Below, piece by piece: positions 1-5,358 of a stretch of DNA of 5,358 bases (position 1 is the first letter of the stretch; every line of letters starts with the position of its first letter). The notes under the pieces were generated by a model. That model was not told the origin of the DNA. It saw only the letters and a list, made by a program, of their open reading frames with translations, and searched no databases. The translations under genes were made by a program, and so were the position numbers. Source of the stretch: Gemmatimonadaceae bacterium (GTDB lineage Bacteria; Gemmatimonadota; Gemmatimonadetes; Gemmatimonadales; Gemmatimonadaceae). The stretch is from contig JANYKY010000392.1 in assembly GCA_025357975.1 (NCBI GenBank), forward strand, positions 1 to 5,358. Reading direction: 5' to 3'.

Positions 1-1
1 G

Positions 2-385
2 GGATATGCGCGGACAATGTTGCACGGAGGTACTCACGAACCTCCGTGGCTTCCGGCATTCGCAGATGAAGTTGCGCGCTTCCATTCGTTACTGCAGTTA
101 CTCCTGCATGATTTCGCGGATCCGCGTCTCACCGCTCAGATCACCGACGAGCAGTTTCTGCAAGGTCCGCTGGCCGATGCGATGACGCATGTGGGCCAGC
201 TCGCATTGCTGCGCCGGCTCGCTGGAAAGCCCGTGCCGTCCGAGGATTTCATCTACGCGGAAATCGATTCTGACAACGTGACAGCCGAACAGCCGGCACC
301 CGCAGCTCCAGACCGGGAGTGGCGCCCCGATCGCTCACCCGCACCAACGTCCAGGCAGCGAAGACAAATGGTGGTCGACTCGTGA
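2..385 (+). CDS. DinB-superfamily-like protein, C-terminal part (5' end outside window)
   Basis: The frame is open from the window edge, so the true start lies upstream; the ATG at 17 is probably internal, because the preceding residues GYART read smoothly into MLHGGTHEPPW. The visible ~127 residues contain a helical stretch (ADEVARFHSLLQLLLHDF) and then GPLADAMTHVGQLALLRRLAG. That second stretch matches the last helix of DinB/YfiT-like four-helix proteins, where the His (in THVGQ) is usually one of three metal ligands. The following segment, PVPSEDFIYAEIDSDNV, is typical of the tail of this group. The other two expected ligand histidines would lie mostly upstream and cannot be checked. The end is rich in Pro, Arg and Gln and looks like an unstructured tail. 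The TGA at 383-385 overlaps the GTG start of the next gene. DinB-like proteins are often thiol-dependent transferases or of unknown role, so no specific reaction can be assigned. Confidence 0.7.
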   Translation, partial: GYARTMLHGGTHEPPWLPAFADEVARFHSLLQLLLHDFADPRLTAQITDEQFLQGPLADAMTHVGQLALLRRLAGKPVPSEDFIYAEIDSDNVTAEQPAPAAPDREWRPDRSPAPTSRQRRQMVVDS

Positions 386-1623
386 AGGCGCGCGTGGACG
401 CAGGAATTGCTCTCGTCCTGCTTGTTACAGCCTGCAGCGCGGGCGGGCCGCCTCAACCTGCTGTCACCGACCCGGGTCTCGCGCGCGGCATGCTAACGGC
501 TGATTCCCTCGTGGAGGGTGCAGTTGGCAAACTTACGGCTGGGGCGGTGCTAGTAGTTTCCAGGAACGGTCGTGTCGTGCACGAACGCGCCTTCGGTGCT
601 GCCGAAACGTTTCAAGACGACGTTCCGTCACGGCCTATGCATCTCTCGACGATGTTCGATCTCGCGTCGGTGACGAAGGTGATGGCTACGACTTTCGCGA
701 TGATGATGCTCGTCGATGAAGGCAAAATCGATCTGGAAGCGCCGGTCCACACCTATCTGCCCGACTTCAGGGGCCCGCACCTCGACAGTATCACCGTCAG
801 AAACCTCCTGCAGCATTCCGCCGGTCTCGTTCAATGGCAGCCCCTTTATTATCAGGCCGCGAATACCGCGCAGACTTATACGGCGATTCGCAACATGCCG
901 CTGCAATGGGGAGTCGGCGACGGCCGTCATTACAGCGACTTCAGCTTCATGCTTCTCGGCGATATCGTCGAGCACGTCAGTGGGGAACGCCTGGATACGT
1001 TCGTCAACAAGAATCTTTACAAGCCGCTCGGCCTCGACCACACGACCTTCAATCCAAAAGCAAAAGGTTTCAGGGAGTTCGCTGCGACAGAGCAGAGCAA
1101 CGTGTACGAGCATCACATGGTCTACGACTCGACATTCGCCTACAAATACCGCGGCGATCCCAAATCATGGAATGGCTGGCGCAACTACACGCTCGTCGGC
1201 GAAGTGGATGACGGCAACTCCTTCTACGCGAACGGCGGTGTAGCGGGCCATGCGGGACTTTTCTCAACCGGTAGCGATCTGCACGTCTTGATGACGCTGC
1301 TGCTCAACAAAGGGGCGTGTGGCGGTCATGTCTACATCCGCCCAACAACCATCGAGCGCTTTCTGACACTCGACAAATACGCGAATTATCTGGGATGGCA
1401 GTATCCACCGGCACTCCCCGCAGGAAGCTTTTCGCACACGGGATTCACTGGCACCTACGTTCTTGGAGTTCCGAGCGACGGGCTGTCTATAGTTCTGCTG
1501 ACAAATCGCCAGCAGATGGGAACAGACGCCAAAGGATTCTTCCCCGCGCTTGGGCCACTGCAGGCAGCAGTCTCGAAGGCAATTGTCGATGGGGCCGAGG
1601 CCGACAAGTCGCGAGCGAAGTGA
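382..1623 (+). CDS. Serine hydrolase, beta-lactamase / penicillin-binding fold, predicted lipoprotein
   Basis: A 413-residue protein if started at the GTG at 382. This start is preferred over the in-frame GTG at 319 because it gives a compact lipoprotein signal: K2 and R4, hydrophobic residues 8-17, and lipobox V15-T16-A17-C18. It also overlaps the upstream stop as GTGA. The three active-site motifs of the class C beta-lactamase/DD-peptidase/esterase superfamily are in order: S96-V-T-K99 (nucleophile and general base), Y184-S-D186 (the Y-x-N/D motif) and H352-T-G354 (the KTG-equivalent, within HTGFTGT). A further family signature, GGVAGHAGLF, lies at residues 284-293. The length is normal for a single-domain member and no break is seen. 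The protein should sit on the membrane facing the periplasm. HTG in place of KTG is common in the esterase and peptidase-like branches, so beta-lactam resistance should not be assumed. The substrate is unknown: cell-wall peptide, D-amino-acid peptide or ester are all possible. Probably translationally coupled to both neighbours. Confidence 0.9.
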   Translation: MKARVDAGIALVLLVTACSAGGPPQPAVTDPGLARGMLTADSLVEGAVGKLTAGAVLVVSRNGRVVHERAFGAAETFQDDVPSRPMHLSTMFDLASVTKVMATTFAMMMLVDEGKIDLEAPVHTYLPDFRGPHLDSITVRNLLQHSAGLVQWQPLYYQAANTAQTYTAIRNMPLQWGVGDGRHYSDFSFMLLGDIVEHVSGERLDTFVNKNLYKPLGLDHTTFNPKAKGFREFAATEQSNVYEHHMVYDSTFAYKYRGDPKSWNGWRNYTLVGEVDDGNSFYANGGVAGHAGLFSTGSDLHVLMTLLLNKGACGGHVYIRPTTIERFLTLDKYANYLGWQYPPALPAGSFSHTGFTGTYVLGVPSDGLSIVLLTNRQQMGTDAKGFFPALGPLQAAVSKAIVDGAEADKSRAK

Positions 1624-2004
1624 GCATCGATCCTTTCAGCGACGCCAAGGTAATCGACTCGTGGCACACTAACGCATCTGCGTGGACCAATGCGAAAGGA
1701 TGCAGTTGAAGGTCTTCTGTGCCGTGTGGCCGGAATGCTATCGCCGCGCGGGACGCTCATCGTGCAGACGCTCCATCCAGTTACGGCGTGCGGAACGGTG
1801 CCTTATGAAGATGAATGGCGATCAGGGACGTGGGACGGGTTCAGCTCCGATTTCGCCGACCCTGCGCCGTGGTATTTCCGCACGATGCACAGCTGGATGC
1901 GCCTTTTCGTTGACTGTGGATATCCATCTGCTCGTGTAGTAGAACCCGTCGATCCAGCGACAGGGAAGCCAATCTCGGCGATTTTCATCGCTGAAATTGC
2001 TTGA
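1620..2004 (+). pseudogene. Class I SAM-dependent methyltransferase, internally deleted and frameshifted
   Basis: A gene start is visible as GTG at 1620, overlapping the hydrolase stop (GTGA). It reads VSIDPFSDAKVIDSWHTNA and on to about A25 (1692-1694), then meets TGA at 1707-1709. From about 1690 the +1 frame carries the C-terminal part: KDAVEGLL, then LSPRGTLIVQTLHPVTACG, then PAPWYFRTMHSWMRLF, ending EIA with TGA at 2002-2004. N-terminal DPFSDAKVIDSWHTNAxxW and C-terminal LSPRGTLxVQTLHP are, from memory, the two ends of one methyltransferase family of roughly 220-240 residues. About 100 residues in between are absent, including the glycine-rich SAM-binding motif I, and the two ends are out of frame. 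A 104-residue remnant could start at ATG 1690 but would lack the cofactor site. This is either a decayed gene or a sequence/assembly deletion. The family assignment is fairly sure; the exact breakpoint (about 1690-1697) and the lost length are inferred. Confidence 0.7.
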
Positions 2005-2029
2005 TTAGAGAATACCAGTACACTATCGT
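2001..2029 (+). promoter_or_regulatory. Possible promoter for the susC-like gene
   Basis: TTGATT at 2001-2006 and TATCGT at 2024-2029 are separated by 17 bases, each matching 4 of 6 positions of the sigma-70 consensus. They lie in the locally AT-rich stretch just after the methyltransferase remnant. Transcription would begin near 2036 and give a leader of about 60 bases containing the hairpin at 2052-2073. The match is modest, and promoter consensus in this lineage may differ, so this is a candidate only. Confidence 0.3.
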
Positions 2030-2051
2030 ATCGCGCCCATGAAGTAGCTGG

Positions 2052-2073
2052 CTCTCCGTCCGTGAACGGAGAG
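2052..2073 (+). promoter_or_regulatory. Perfect 8-bp hairpin in the susC leader
   Basis: CTCTCCGT at 2052-2059 is the exact reverse complement of ACGGAGAG at 2066-2073, leaving a 6-base loop. It sits 22 bases before the SusC start codon in a 91-base intergenic gap. There is no T-run after it, so it is not a canonical intrinsic terminator. It could stabilise the mRNA 5' end or take part in leader control; that role is inference. Confidence 0.45.
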
Positions 2074-2075
2074 AA

Positions 2076-2088
2076 CTCCATTTGGAGA
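2076..2088 (+). promoter_or_regulatory. Ribosome binding site of the SusC-like gene, within a small hairpin
   Basis: GGAGA at 2084-2088 lies 7 bases before the ATG at 2096, a good Shine-Dalgarno position that fixes this start. CTCC at 2076-2079 can pair with GGAG at 2084-2087 around the loop ATTT. The same CTCC could pair instead with GGAG at 2069-2072, which belongs to the 3' arm of the upstream hairpin, so alternative folds are possible. A stem of 4 bp is weak on its own. Confidence 0.6.
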
Positions 2089-2095
2089 ACGTCGC

Positions 2096-5000
2096 ATGAC
2101 CATTTCATCTGTCCGACGCGGCGCATTGAGCCTCGCGATCGCCTTCTTTACACTTCCAACGTTTCTGGCCGCACAAACCGCAACGGCGACTGTCCACGGA
2201 CATGTGACCGATGCATCAGGCGGTCGCGGGCTCGCCGATGCGCAAGTGGTTGTCGATGGTACTCGCGTCGGCGCAGTCACTAACGGCAACGGTGATTTCA
2301 CACTTACCGCGGTGCCTCTGGGAAATCGGACGATCACCGTTCGCCGGATTGGCTACCAGCCTGTGATTCGGACGATGAACATTGCTGCCGGCGTCGCTGC
2401 CACGATGGACGTCGTGCTGAAGGTGAGTGCGATCAACCTCCATGAAGTGGTGGTCACGGGAACCGGGACCCCTACTGAGCGCAGAAAGCTGGGCACCAGT
2501 GTGGCTACTGTGGATTCCTCGCTGATCAATCGCGCACAGGCCGTTACTGTTGATCAGGCAATGCAGGGAAAAATCCCCGGCGCGCAGATCAGCCAGAATT
2601 CCGGCGGCCCCGGTGGCGGTGGAATATCGGTGCGACTCCGCGGCGTCAACTCATTCATCTCCGGCTCCGATCCGCTGTACATCATTGACGGAGTGATTGT
2701 AGACAACGGCTCTGCTCAACTCGCCGATCTGGGTATCAGGTCCAACCCGCAGAATCGTCTCGCCGACATCAATCCGGCTGACATCGATCACATCGAAGTC
2801 ATTCGCGGAGCGGCTGCGGCCGCGTTGTATGGATCGCGGGCGAACAACGGCGTCGTGCAGATCTTTACGCGGCGGGGAACTATAGGAAAGCCGCACTACA
2901 CATACACGACCCGTTTCTCGCAGAACCAGCTTCGCGAGCAGCAACCGTTCAACTTTTATCCGTTCGATGTCTCGGGCCTGCCAGTCCGCCGCTTCAATTA
3001 TCAGGATGACATCTTCCACACGGCGCCGGCATATGAGCAGAACATCAGCGTAGAAGGCGGCAACGATCAGACCCGCTACTTCGCGAGCGGCAACTTCGCG
3101 AATGAAGACGGCATCATGCGCTCGACCTCATCGCGCCGTGCTGGAGCGCGGCTGAATCTTCAGCAGCAGCTAAGCTCGAGACTCATCGGGAATGTCACGG
3201 CGAACTACATCCAGACTACTAACGCAGTTCAGGCATTTGGCGAACAGAACGACTACGGTATCATGGGGTCACTGTTTTTCGCTCCAACCAGTGTCGATTT
3301 CCGGCCAGTGAACGGTGTGTATCCACTTCCGCCGGCACTCGGGACAAATCCGCTTCTCGCTATCGACCGCATTCGCAATCCACAGCAGATAGATCGTTTC
3401 ATCGGATCGACGAAGCTCACCTGGACTCCATTTACGAGCACCGTAGTGGATTACACCGTTGGAATTGACAACACGGGATTTGAGCAGGATCAGTTCATAC
3501 CGAGAAATGCAGTGCTTGGAACTGCTCCTCTCGCGACCGGCCGTTCGGTCTCGGTCTTTTCCGGAACGAGAGTCATCAATCAGGACGCGGTTGCGACCTA
3601 CACGTGGAGGCCCATCGGCGTCGTTGACATGAAGACCACCGGCGGATTCAACTTCACAGATCAAAAGGTTCGGGTAACGAGCGCACAATCCACCGGGCTT
3701 GCCCCCGTCGGTGAGCTCGTGTCAGCCGGTTCGGCGCCATCCGCCGCACAAAGTCAGATCGAGCTCAGGACGGTCGGGTTCTACGGACAGCAGGAGCTGG
3801 CATGGAATGACCGTCTATTCCTGACTGGCGCTGTTCGTTACGACGCGTCATCGACGTTCGCGCCGTCCGAGCGTTGGCAGGCATTCCCGAAATTCTCCGC
3901 CTCGTACGTCGTCATCGGAGACCGGCCGGGATTGCTAAACAACCTGCGGCTTCGTTCTGCACTTGGGTGGGCAGGAAGCCAGCCGGGACTGCTGAATGCA
4001 TACTCGCAATTCATAACCTTCACTCAGATTCCATTCGCTGGACGTCCTGGCTTCGTGAACGACGTGACGTTTGGCAACCCGAACCTGAAAAACGAGAGAG
4101 CGCGTGAATGGGAGTTCGGCTCCGAAGTCGGATTCCTGAGCGGCCGGGCAAGTCTCGACGCTACCTATTACAACCGCCTGGTTTCGGATCTGCTTTTCTT
4201 CCGTCCGCTGCCAACGAGCACGGGTTTCTCACGGCAGTTCTATCCAATTGGATCGATGTCGAACAAGGGCATCGAGCTGCTGCTGCACACAGTCAACGTC
4301 AACAGCAAGAACTTCGAGTGGGGAACGACTGCGACGTACACGCGTAATCGCAATCTCGTAGAAAAGCTCGCCATTCAGGACTTTCAGTCGGCCGGCGGCT
4401 ACCCCAACCGGATCCGCGCGGGCCAGCCGGCCGGTGTGTTCTATGGATCTTACGCTGCGCGTGATTGCATCAGCGGAGCATTGCTTCTGGACTCTCTCGG
4501 CCGGTACCGCCGCAGCAACCAGGCGGCCGACATGGGCGCGACGCTCGCCCAACGTCACGCGATCAGCAATGGGAGTTGTAACGACTCGCTCAGCAAGGTC
4601 ATCGGCGATCCGAATCCGAAGTGGATGGGATCGCTGCTCAACGAAGTGACCATCATGCGAAAGCTTCGTCTGCGCGGGCTGCTCGATGGCGTGTTCGGCA
4701 ATGACATCATGAATCTTTCGACACGCGCCCAGAACGCCGGTATCGCCAGCAATTCCAAAGCTTATGAGCGCGAGCTCTTGCCGTACGGCGATCCCCGCAA
4801 GCTTCCGCCGACGTTCAACTCGCGCACGCAGGGAATCTTCGAGCATTGGATAGAAAAAGGCACGTTCGTGAAGCTTCGCGAGCTGTCGGCGAGTTACAAG
4901 TTCGAGGGAGTGCCCGTTCGCAAGCTCTTTAGCGACGGAGTCGATGTAACGCTTTCGGGTCGAAACCTGTATGTGTGGACCAACTACAGCGGCTACGACC

Positions 5001-5134
5001 CAGAAATAAATCTCTTCGGAACCAACGCCGGAGGAATTGGCTCGGTTCAGACAACCGCAGCCGATCGAGGGTTTGATTTCGGAGGTTATCCCATACCTCG
5101 CGTCTGGTCACTCAGCGCGAAGGTCTCGTTCTGA
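2096..5134 (+). CDS. SusC/RagA-type TonB-dependent outer-membrane transporter
   Basis: A 1012-residue protein, complete and of normal length for SusC/RagA. Signal peptide: R7-R8, hydrophobic core 9-24, likely cleavage after L24-A25-A26. Residues about 33-109 form a Carboxypeptidase D regulatory-like domain (GHVTD near 35-39, TNGNGDF 62-68, RRIGYQP 83-89). LHEVVVTG at 115-122 is the link typical of this family and may act in TonB contact. The plug domain spans about 130-261, with RLRGVNSF at 180-187, DPLYIIDGV at 192-200, IEVIRG at 233-238 and ALYGSRANNGVVQIF at 243-257. The rest is a 22-strand-type beta barrel, with GNPNLKNERAREWEFG and the GIELLL segment as recognisable SusC stretches, ending in Phe1012. 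There is no N-terminal STN signalling domain, so anti-sigma control through this protein is not expected. The only two cysteines, C791 and C828, lie in a likely extracellular loop. The ATG at 2096 has a GGAGA site 7 bases upstream. A SusD-type start follows after 2 bases, so the pair would form one operon importing an unidentified oligomer. Confidence 0.95.
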   Translation: MTISSVRRGALSLAIAFFTLPTFLAAQTATATVHGHVTDASGGRGLADAQVVVDGTRVGAVTNGNGDFTLTAVPLGNRTITVRRIGYQPVIRTMNIAAGVAATMDVVLKVSAINLHEVVVTGTGTPTERRKLGTSVATVDSSLINRAQAVTVDQAMQGKIPGAQISQNSGGPGGGGISVRLRGVNSFISGSDPLYIIDGVIVDNGSAQLADLGIRSNPQNRLADINPADIDHIEVIRGAAAAALYGSRANNGVVQIFTRRGTIGKPHYTYTTRFSQNQLREQQPFNFYPFDVSGLPVRRFNYQDDIFHTAPAYEQNISVEGGNDQTRYFASGNFANEDGIMRSTSSRRAGARLNLQQQLSSRLIGNVTANYIQTTNAVQAFGEQNDYGIMGSLFFAPTSVDFRPVNGVYPLPPALGTNPLLAIDRIRNPQQIDRFIGSTKLTWTPFTSTVVDYTVGIDNTGFEQDQFIPRNAVLGTAPLATGRSVSVFSGTRVINQDAVATYTWRPIGVVDMKTTGGFNFTDQKVRVTSAQSTGLAPVGELVSAGSAPSAAQSQIELRTVGFYGQQELAWNDRLFLTGAVRYDASSTFAPSERWQAFPKFSASYVVIGDRPGLLNNLRLRSALGWAGSQPGLLNAYSQFITFTQIPFAGRPGFVNDVTFGNPNLKNERAREWEFGSEVGFLSGRASLDATYYNRLVSDLLFFRPLPTSTGFSRQFYPIGSMSNKGIELLLHTVNVNSKNFEWGTTATYTRNRNLVEKLAIQDFQSAGGYPNRIRAGQPAGVFYGSYAARDCISGALLLDSLGRYRRSNQAADMGATLAQRHAISNGSCNDSLSKVIGDPNPKWMGSLLNEVTIMRKLRLRGLLDGVFGNDIMNLSTRAQNAGIASNSKAYERELLPYGDPRKLPPTFNSRTQGIFEHWIEKGTFVKLRELSASYKFEGVPVRKLFSDGVDVTLSGRNLYVWTNYSGYDPEINLFGTNAGGIGSVQTTAADRGFDFGGYPIPRVWSLSAKVSF

Positions 5135-5136
5135 CC

Positions 5137-5173
5137 ATGAGAAACTATCAAATGCGCATGATCAGAAACTGCG
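5137..5173 (+). pseudogene. Start of a SusD/RagB-type lipoprotein gene, broken after about 12 codons
   Basis: ATG at 5137 lies 2 bases after the SusC stop, the usual position for susD. It reads MRNYQMRMIRNC and then the sequence departs: the next bases are antisense to the same gene's later part. Identity as the SusD start comes from the opposite-strand copy at 5352-5173, which begins with the same 12 codons and continues as a lipoprotein. In the + frame the reading stays open to the window end, but residues after C12 (EPSLKSRC and onward, Arg-rich) are the antisense of the SusD N-terminus and not a real protein. In-frame ATGs at codons 6 and 8 are alternative starts. Confidence 0.75.
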
Positions 5174-5284
5174 AACCTTCCCTGAAGTCCCGTTGCCAGC
5201 GCGATCACACCATCGGGAGACGTCGTGACCTGGCCTTCAGTCGGCGCGTTCGGGTTCTGAAGATCGAGCGAACATGCCCCGAGT

Positions 5285-5311
5285 GCGAGCGCAGCGAGCG
5301 CAGCGAGCGCA
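5285..5311. repeat. Three tandem 9-bp units in the SusD signal-peptide coding region
   Basis: GCGAGCGCA is repeated exactly three times on +. On the minus strand it encodes the repeating Ala-Leu-Ala units in the hydrophobic core of the SusD lipoprotein signal (residues about 14-22). The unit is a whole number of codons, so gain or loss of a copy would lengthen or shorten the hydrophobic core without shifting frame. Confidence 0.9.
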
Positions 5312-5358
5312 GGCGCGCAGTTTCTGATCATGCGCATTTGATAGTTTCTCATGGTCAG

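Larger units (their letters stand above)
5086..5352 (-). pseudogene. SusD/RagB-type lipoprotein N-terminus in inverted orientation, chimeric
   Basis: On the minus strand, from ATG at 5352-5350, the first 60 residues (down to 5173) are a believable SusD-family N-terminus: a charged start with R2, R7 and R10, an Ala/Leu core at 14-24, lipobox L24-G-A-C27, then SLDLQNPNAP and DGVIALATGLQGRF. These are typical of SusD lipoproteins just before their TPR-like helices. A full SusD would be about 450-550 residues. Here the frame runs into the reverse complement of its own start (AVSDHAHLIVSHGQ) and then antisense of the SusC 3' end, stopping near 5086, so everything after F60 is spurious. SusD is the cell-surface substrate-binding lid of the SusC barrel. 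Its natural place is on + after 5134, so this copy is best read as the same gene folded back, by artefact or rearrangement. Confidence 0.75.
5131..5358. repeat. Perfect 43-bp inverted repeat with 142-base centre, reaching the window end
   Basis: Bases 5131-5173 are the exact reverse complement of 5316-5358. The arms cover the last base of the final SusC codon, the SusC stop, the 2-base gap and the first 12 SusD codons. The centre (5174-5315) is unique and encodes SusD residues on the minus strand only. The right arm stops only because the window stops, so it may extend further. The pattern fits a fold-back junction and not a transposon end: no transposase or target duplication is seen. Confidence 0.95.

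Noticed and set aside
23..48. Perfect 9-bp inverted repeat (23-31 / 40-48, 8-base loop)
   Set aside because: It lies inside the DinB-like coding region, has no T-run, and one such repeat in a window of this size is not far from chance expectation.
319..381. GTG at 319 as the start of the serine hydrolase
   Set aside because: It would add a 21-residue polar extension before the lipoprotein signal and overlap the DinB-like gene by 67 bases. GTG at 382 gives a normal signal peptide and a 4-base overlap.
628..1116. Long minus-strand open frame opposite the serine hydrolase
   Set aside because: Its product is rich in Arg, His and Glu with no recognisable domain, and it lies wholly opposite a gene with clear catalytic motifs; it is an antisense shadow.
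2052..2073. Hairpin as an intrinsic terminator of the upstream genes
   Set aside because: The stem is followed by AACTCCATTT and not a T-run, and it lies downstream of the candidate promoter, next to the SusC ribosome binding site.
4229..4846. 205-codon minus-strand open frame opposite the SusC barrel
   Set aside because: No domain, an Arg-rich composition typical of antisense GC-rich DNA, and full overlap with a confident SusC coding region.
5137..5358. Open + frame to the window end as a novel Arg/Cys-rich small protein
   Set aside because: After the twelfth codon it is simply the reverse complement of the SusD N-terminal coding sequence, so the CPEC-like and RSER repeats have no independent meaning.
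5131..5358. Inverted repeat as transposon ends, attachment site or invertible promoter
   Set aside because: The arms are coding sequence of the susC/susD junction, the centre carries only SusD codons, and no transposase, integrase or target duplication is visible.

Overview
This window looks like chromosomal DNA from a Gram-negative bacterium with an outer membrane, most likely Gemmatimonadota or a near relative. That placement is an inference. It rests on a SusC/RagA-type transporter followed directly by a SusD-type lipoprotein start, a moderately GC-rich composition, GTG starts, and the style of the SusC N-terminus (Carboxypeptidase D-like domain, then VVVTGTGT, then plug). No rRNA, tRNA, CRISPR array or insertion sequence was seen.

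Layout. (1) Positions 2-385 (+) hold the C-terminal part of a DinB-superfamily-like protein, cut by the window start. (2) Positions 382-1623 (+) encode a complete, probably lipid-anchored, serine hydrolase of the beta-lactamase/penicillin-binding fold. Its GTG start overlaps the previous stop as GTGA. (3) Positions 1620-2004 (+) hold a broken SAM-dependent methyltransferase. It again begins with a GTGA overlap, keeps about 25 N-terminal and about 103 C-terminal residues in different frames, and has lost its SAM-binding core. (4) Positions 2005-2095 are a short intergenic leader with a possible promoter, a perfect 8-bp hairpin and a weaker hairpin over the ribosome binding site. (5) Positions 2096-5134 (+) encode a complete 1012-residue SusC/RagA-type TonB-dependent outer-membrane transporter. 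(6) From 5137 a SusD-type lipoprotein gene begins on + but breaks after about 37 bases. The rest of the window is the first about 60 codons of what must be the same gene on the opposite strand, reading back to its own start. This leaves a perfect 43-bp inverted repeat (5131-5173 / 5316-5358) around a 142-base centre.

How the genes fit together. The first three genes form a tightly overlapping, probably co-translated cluster of housekeeping or accessory enzymes. The SusC/SusD pair is a separate unit that would import an oligomeric nutrient through the outer membrane using TonB energy; its substrate cannot be read from the sequence. The two breaks (the methyltransferase deletion and the SusD fold-back) are the oddest features. 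I judge the fold-back most likely to be a chimeric read, amplification product or contig-end misassembly rather than new biology. The internal deletion may be a real pseudogene or a second artefact. I did not find convincing evidence of an undescribed biological system here.
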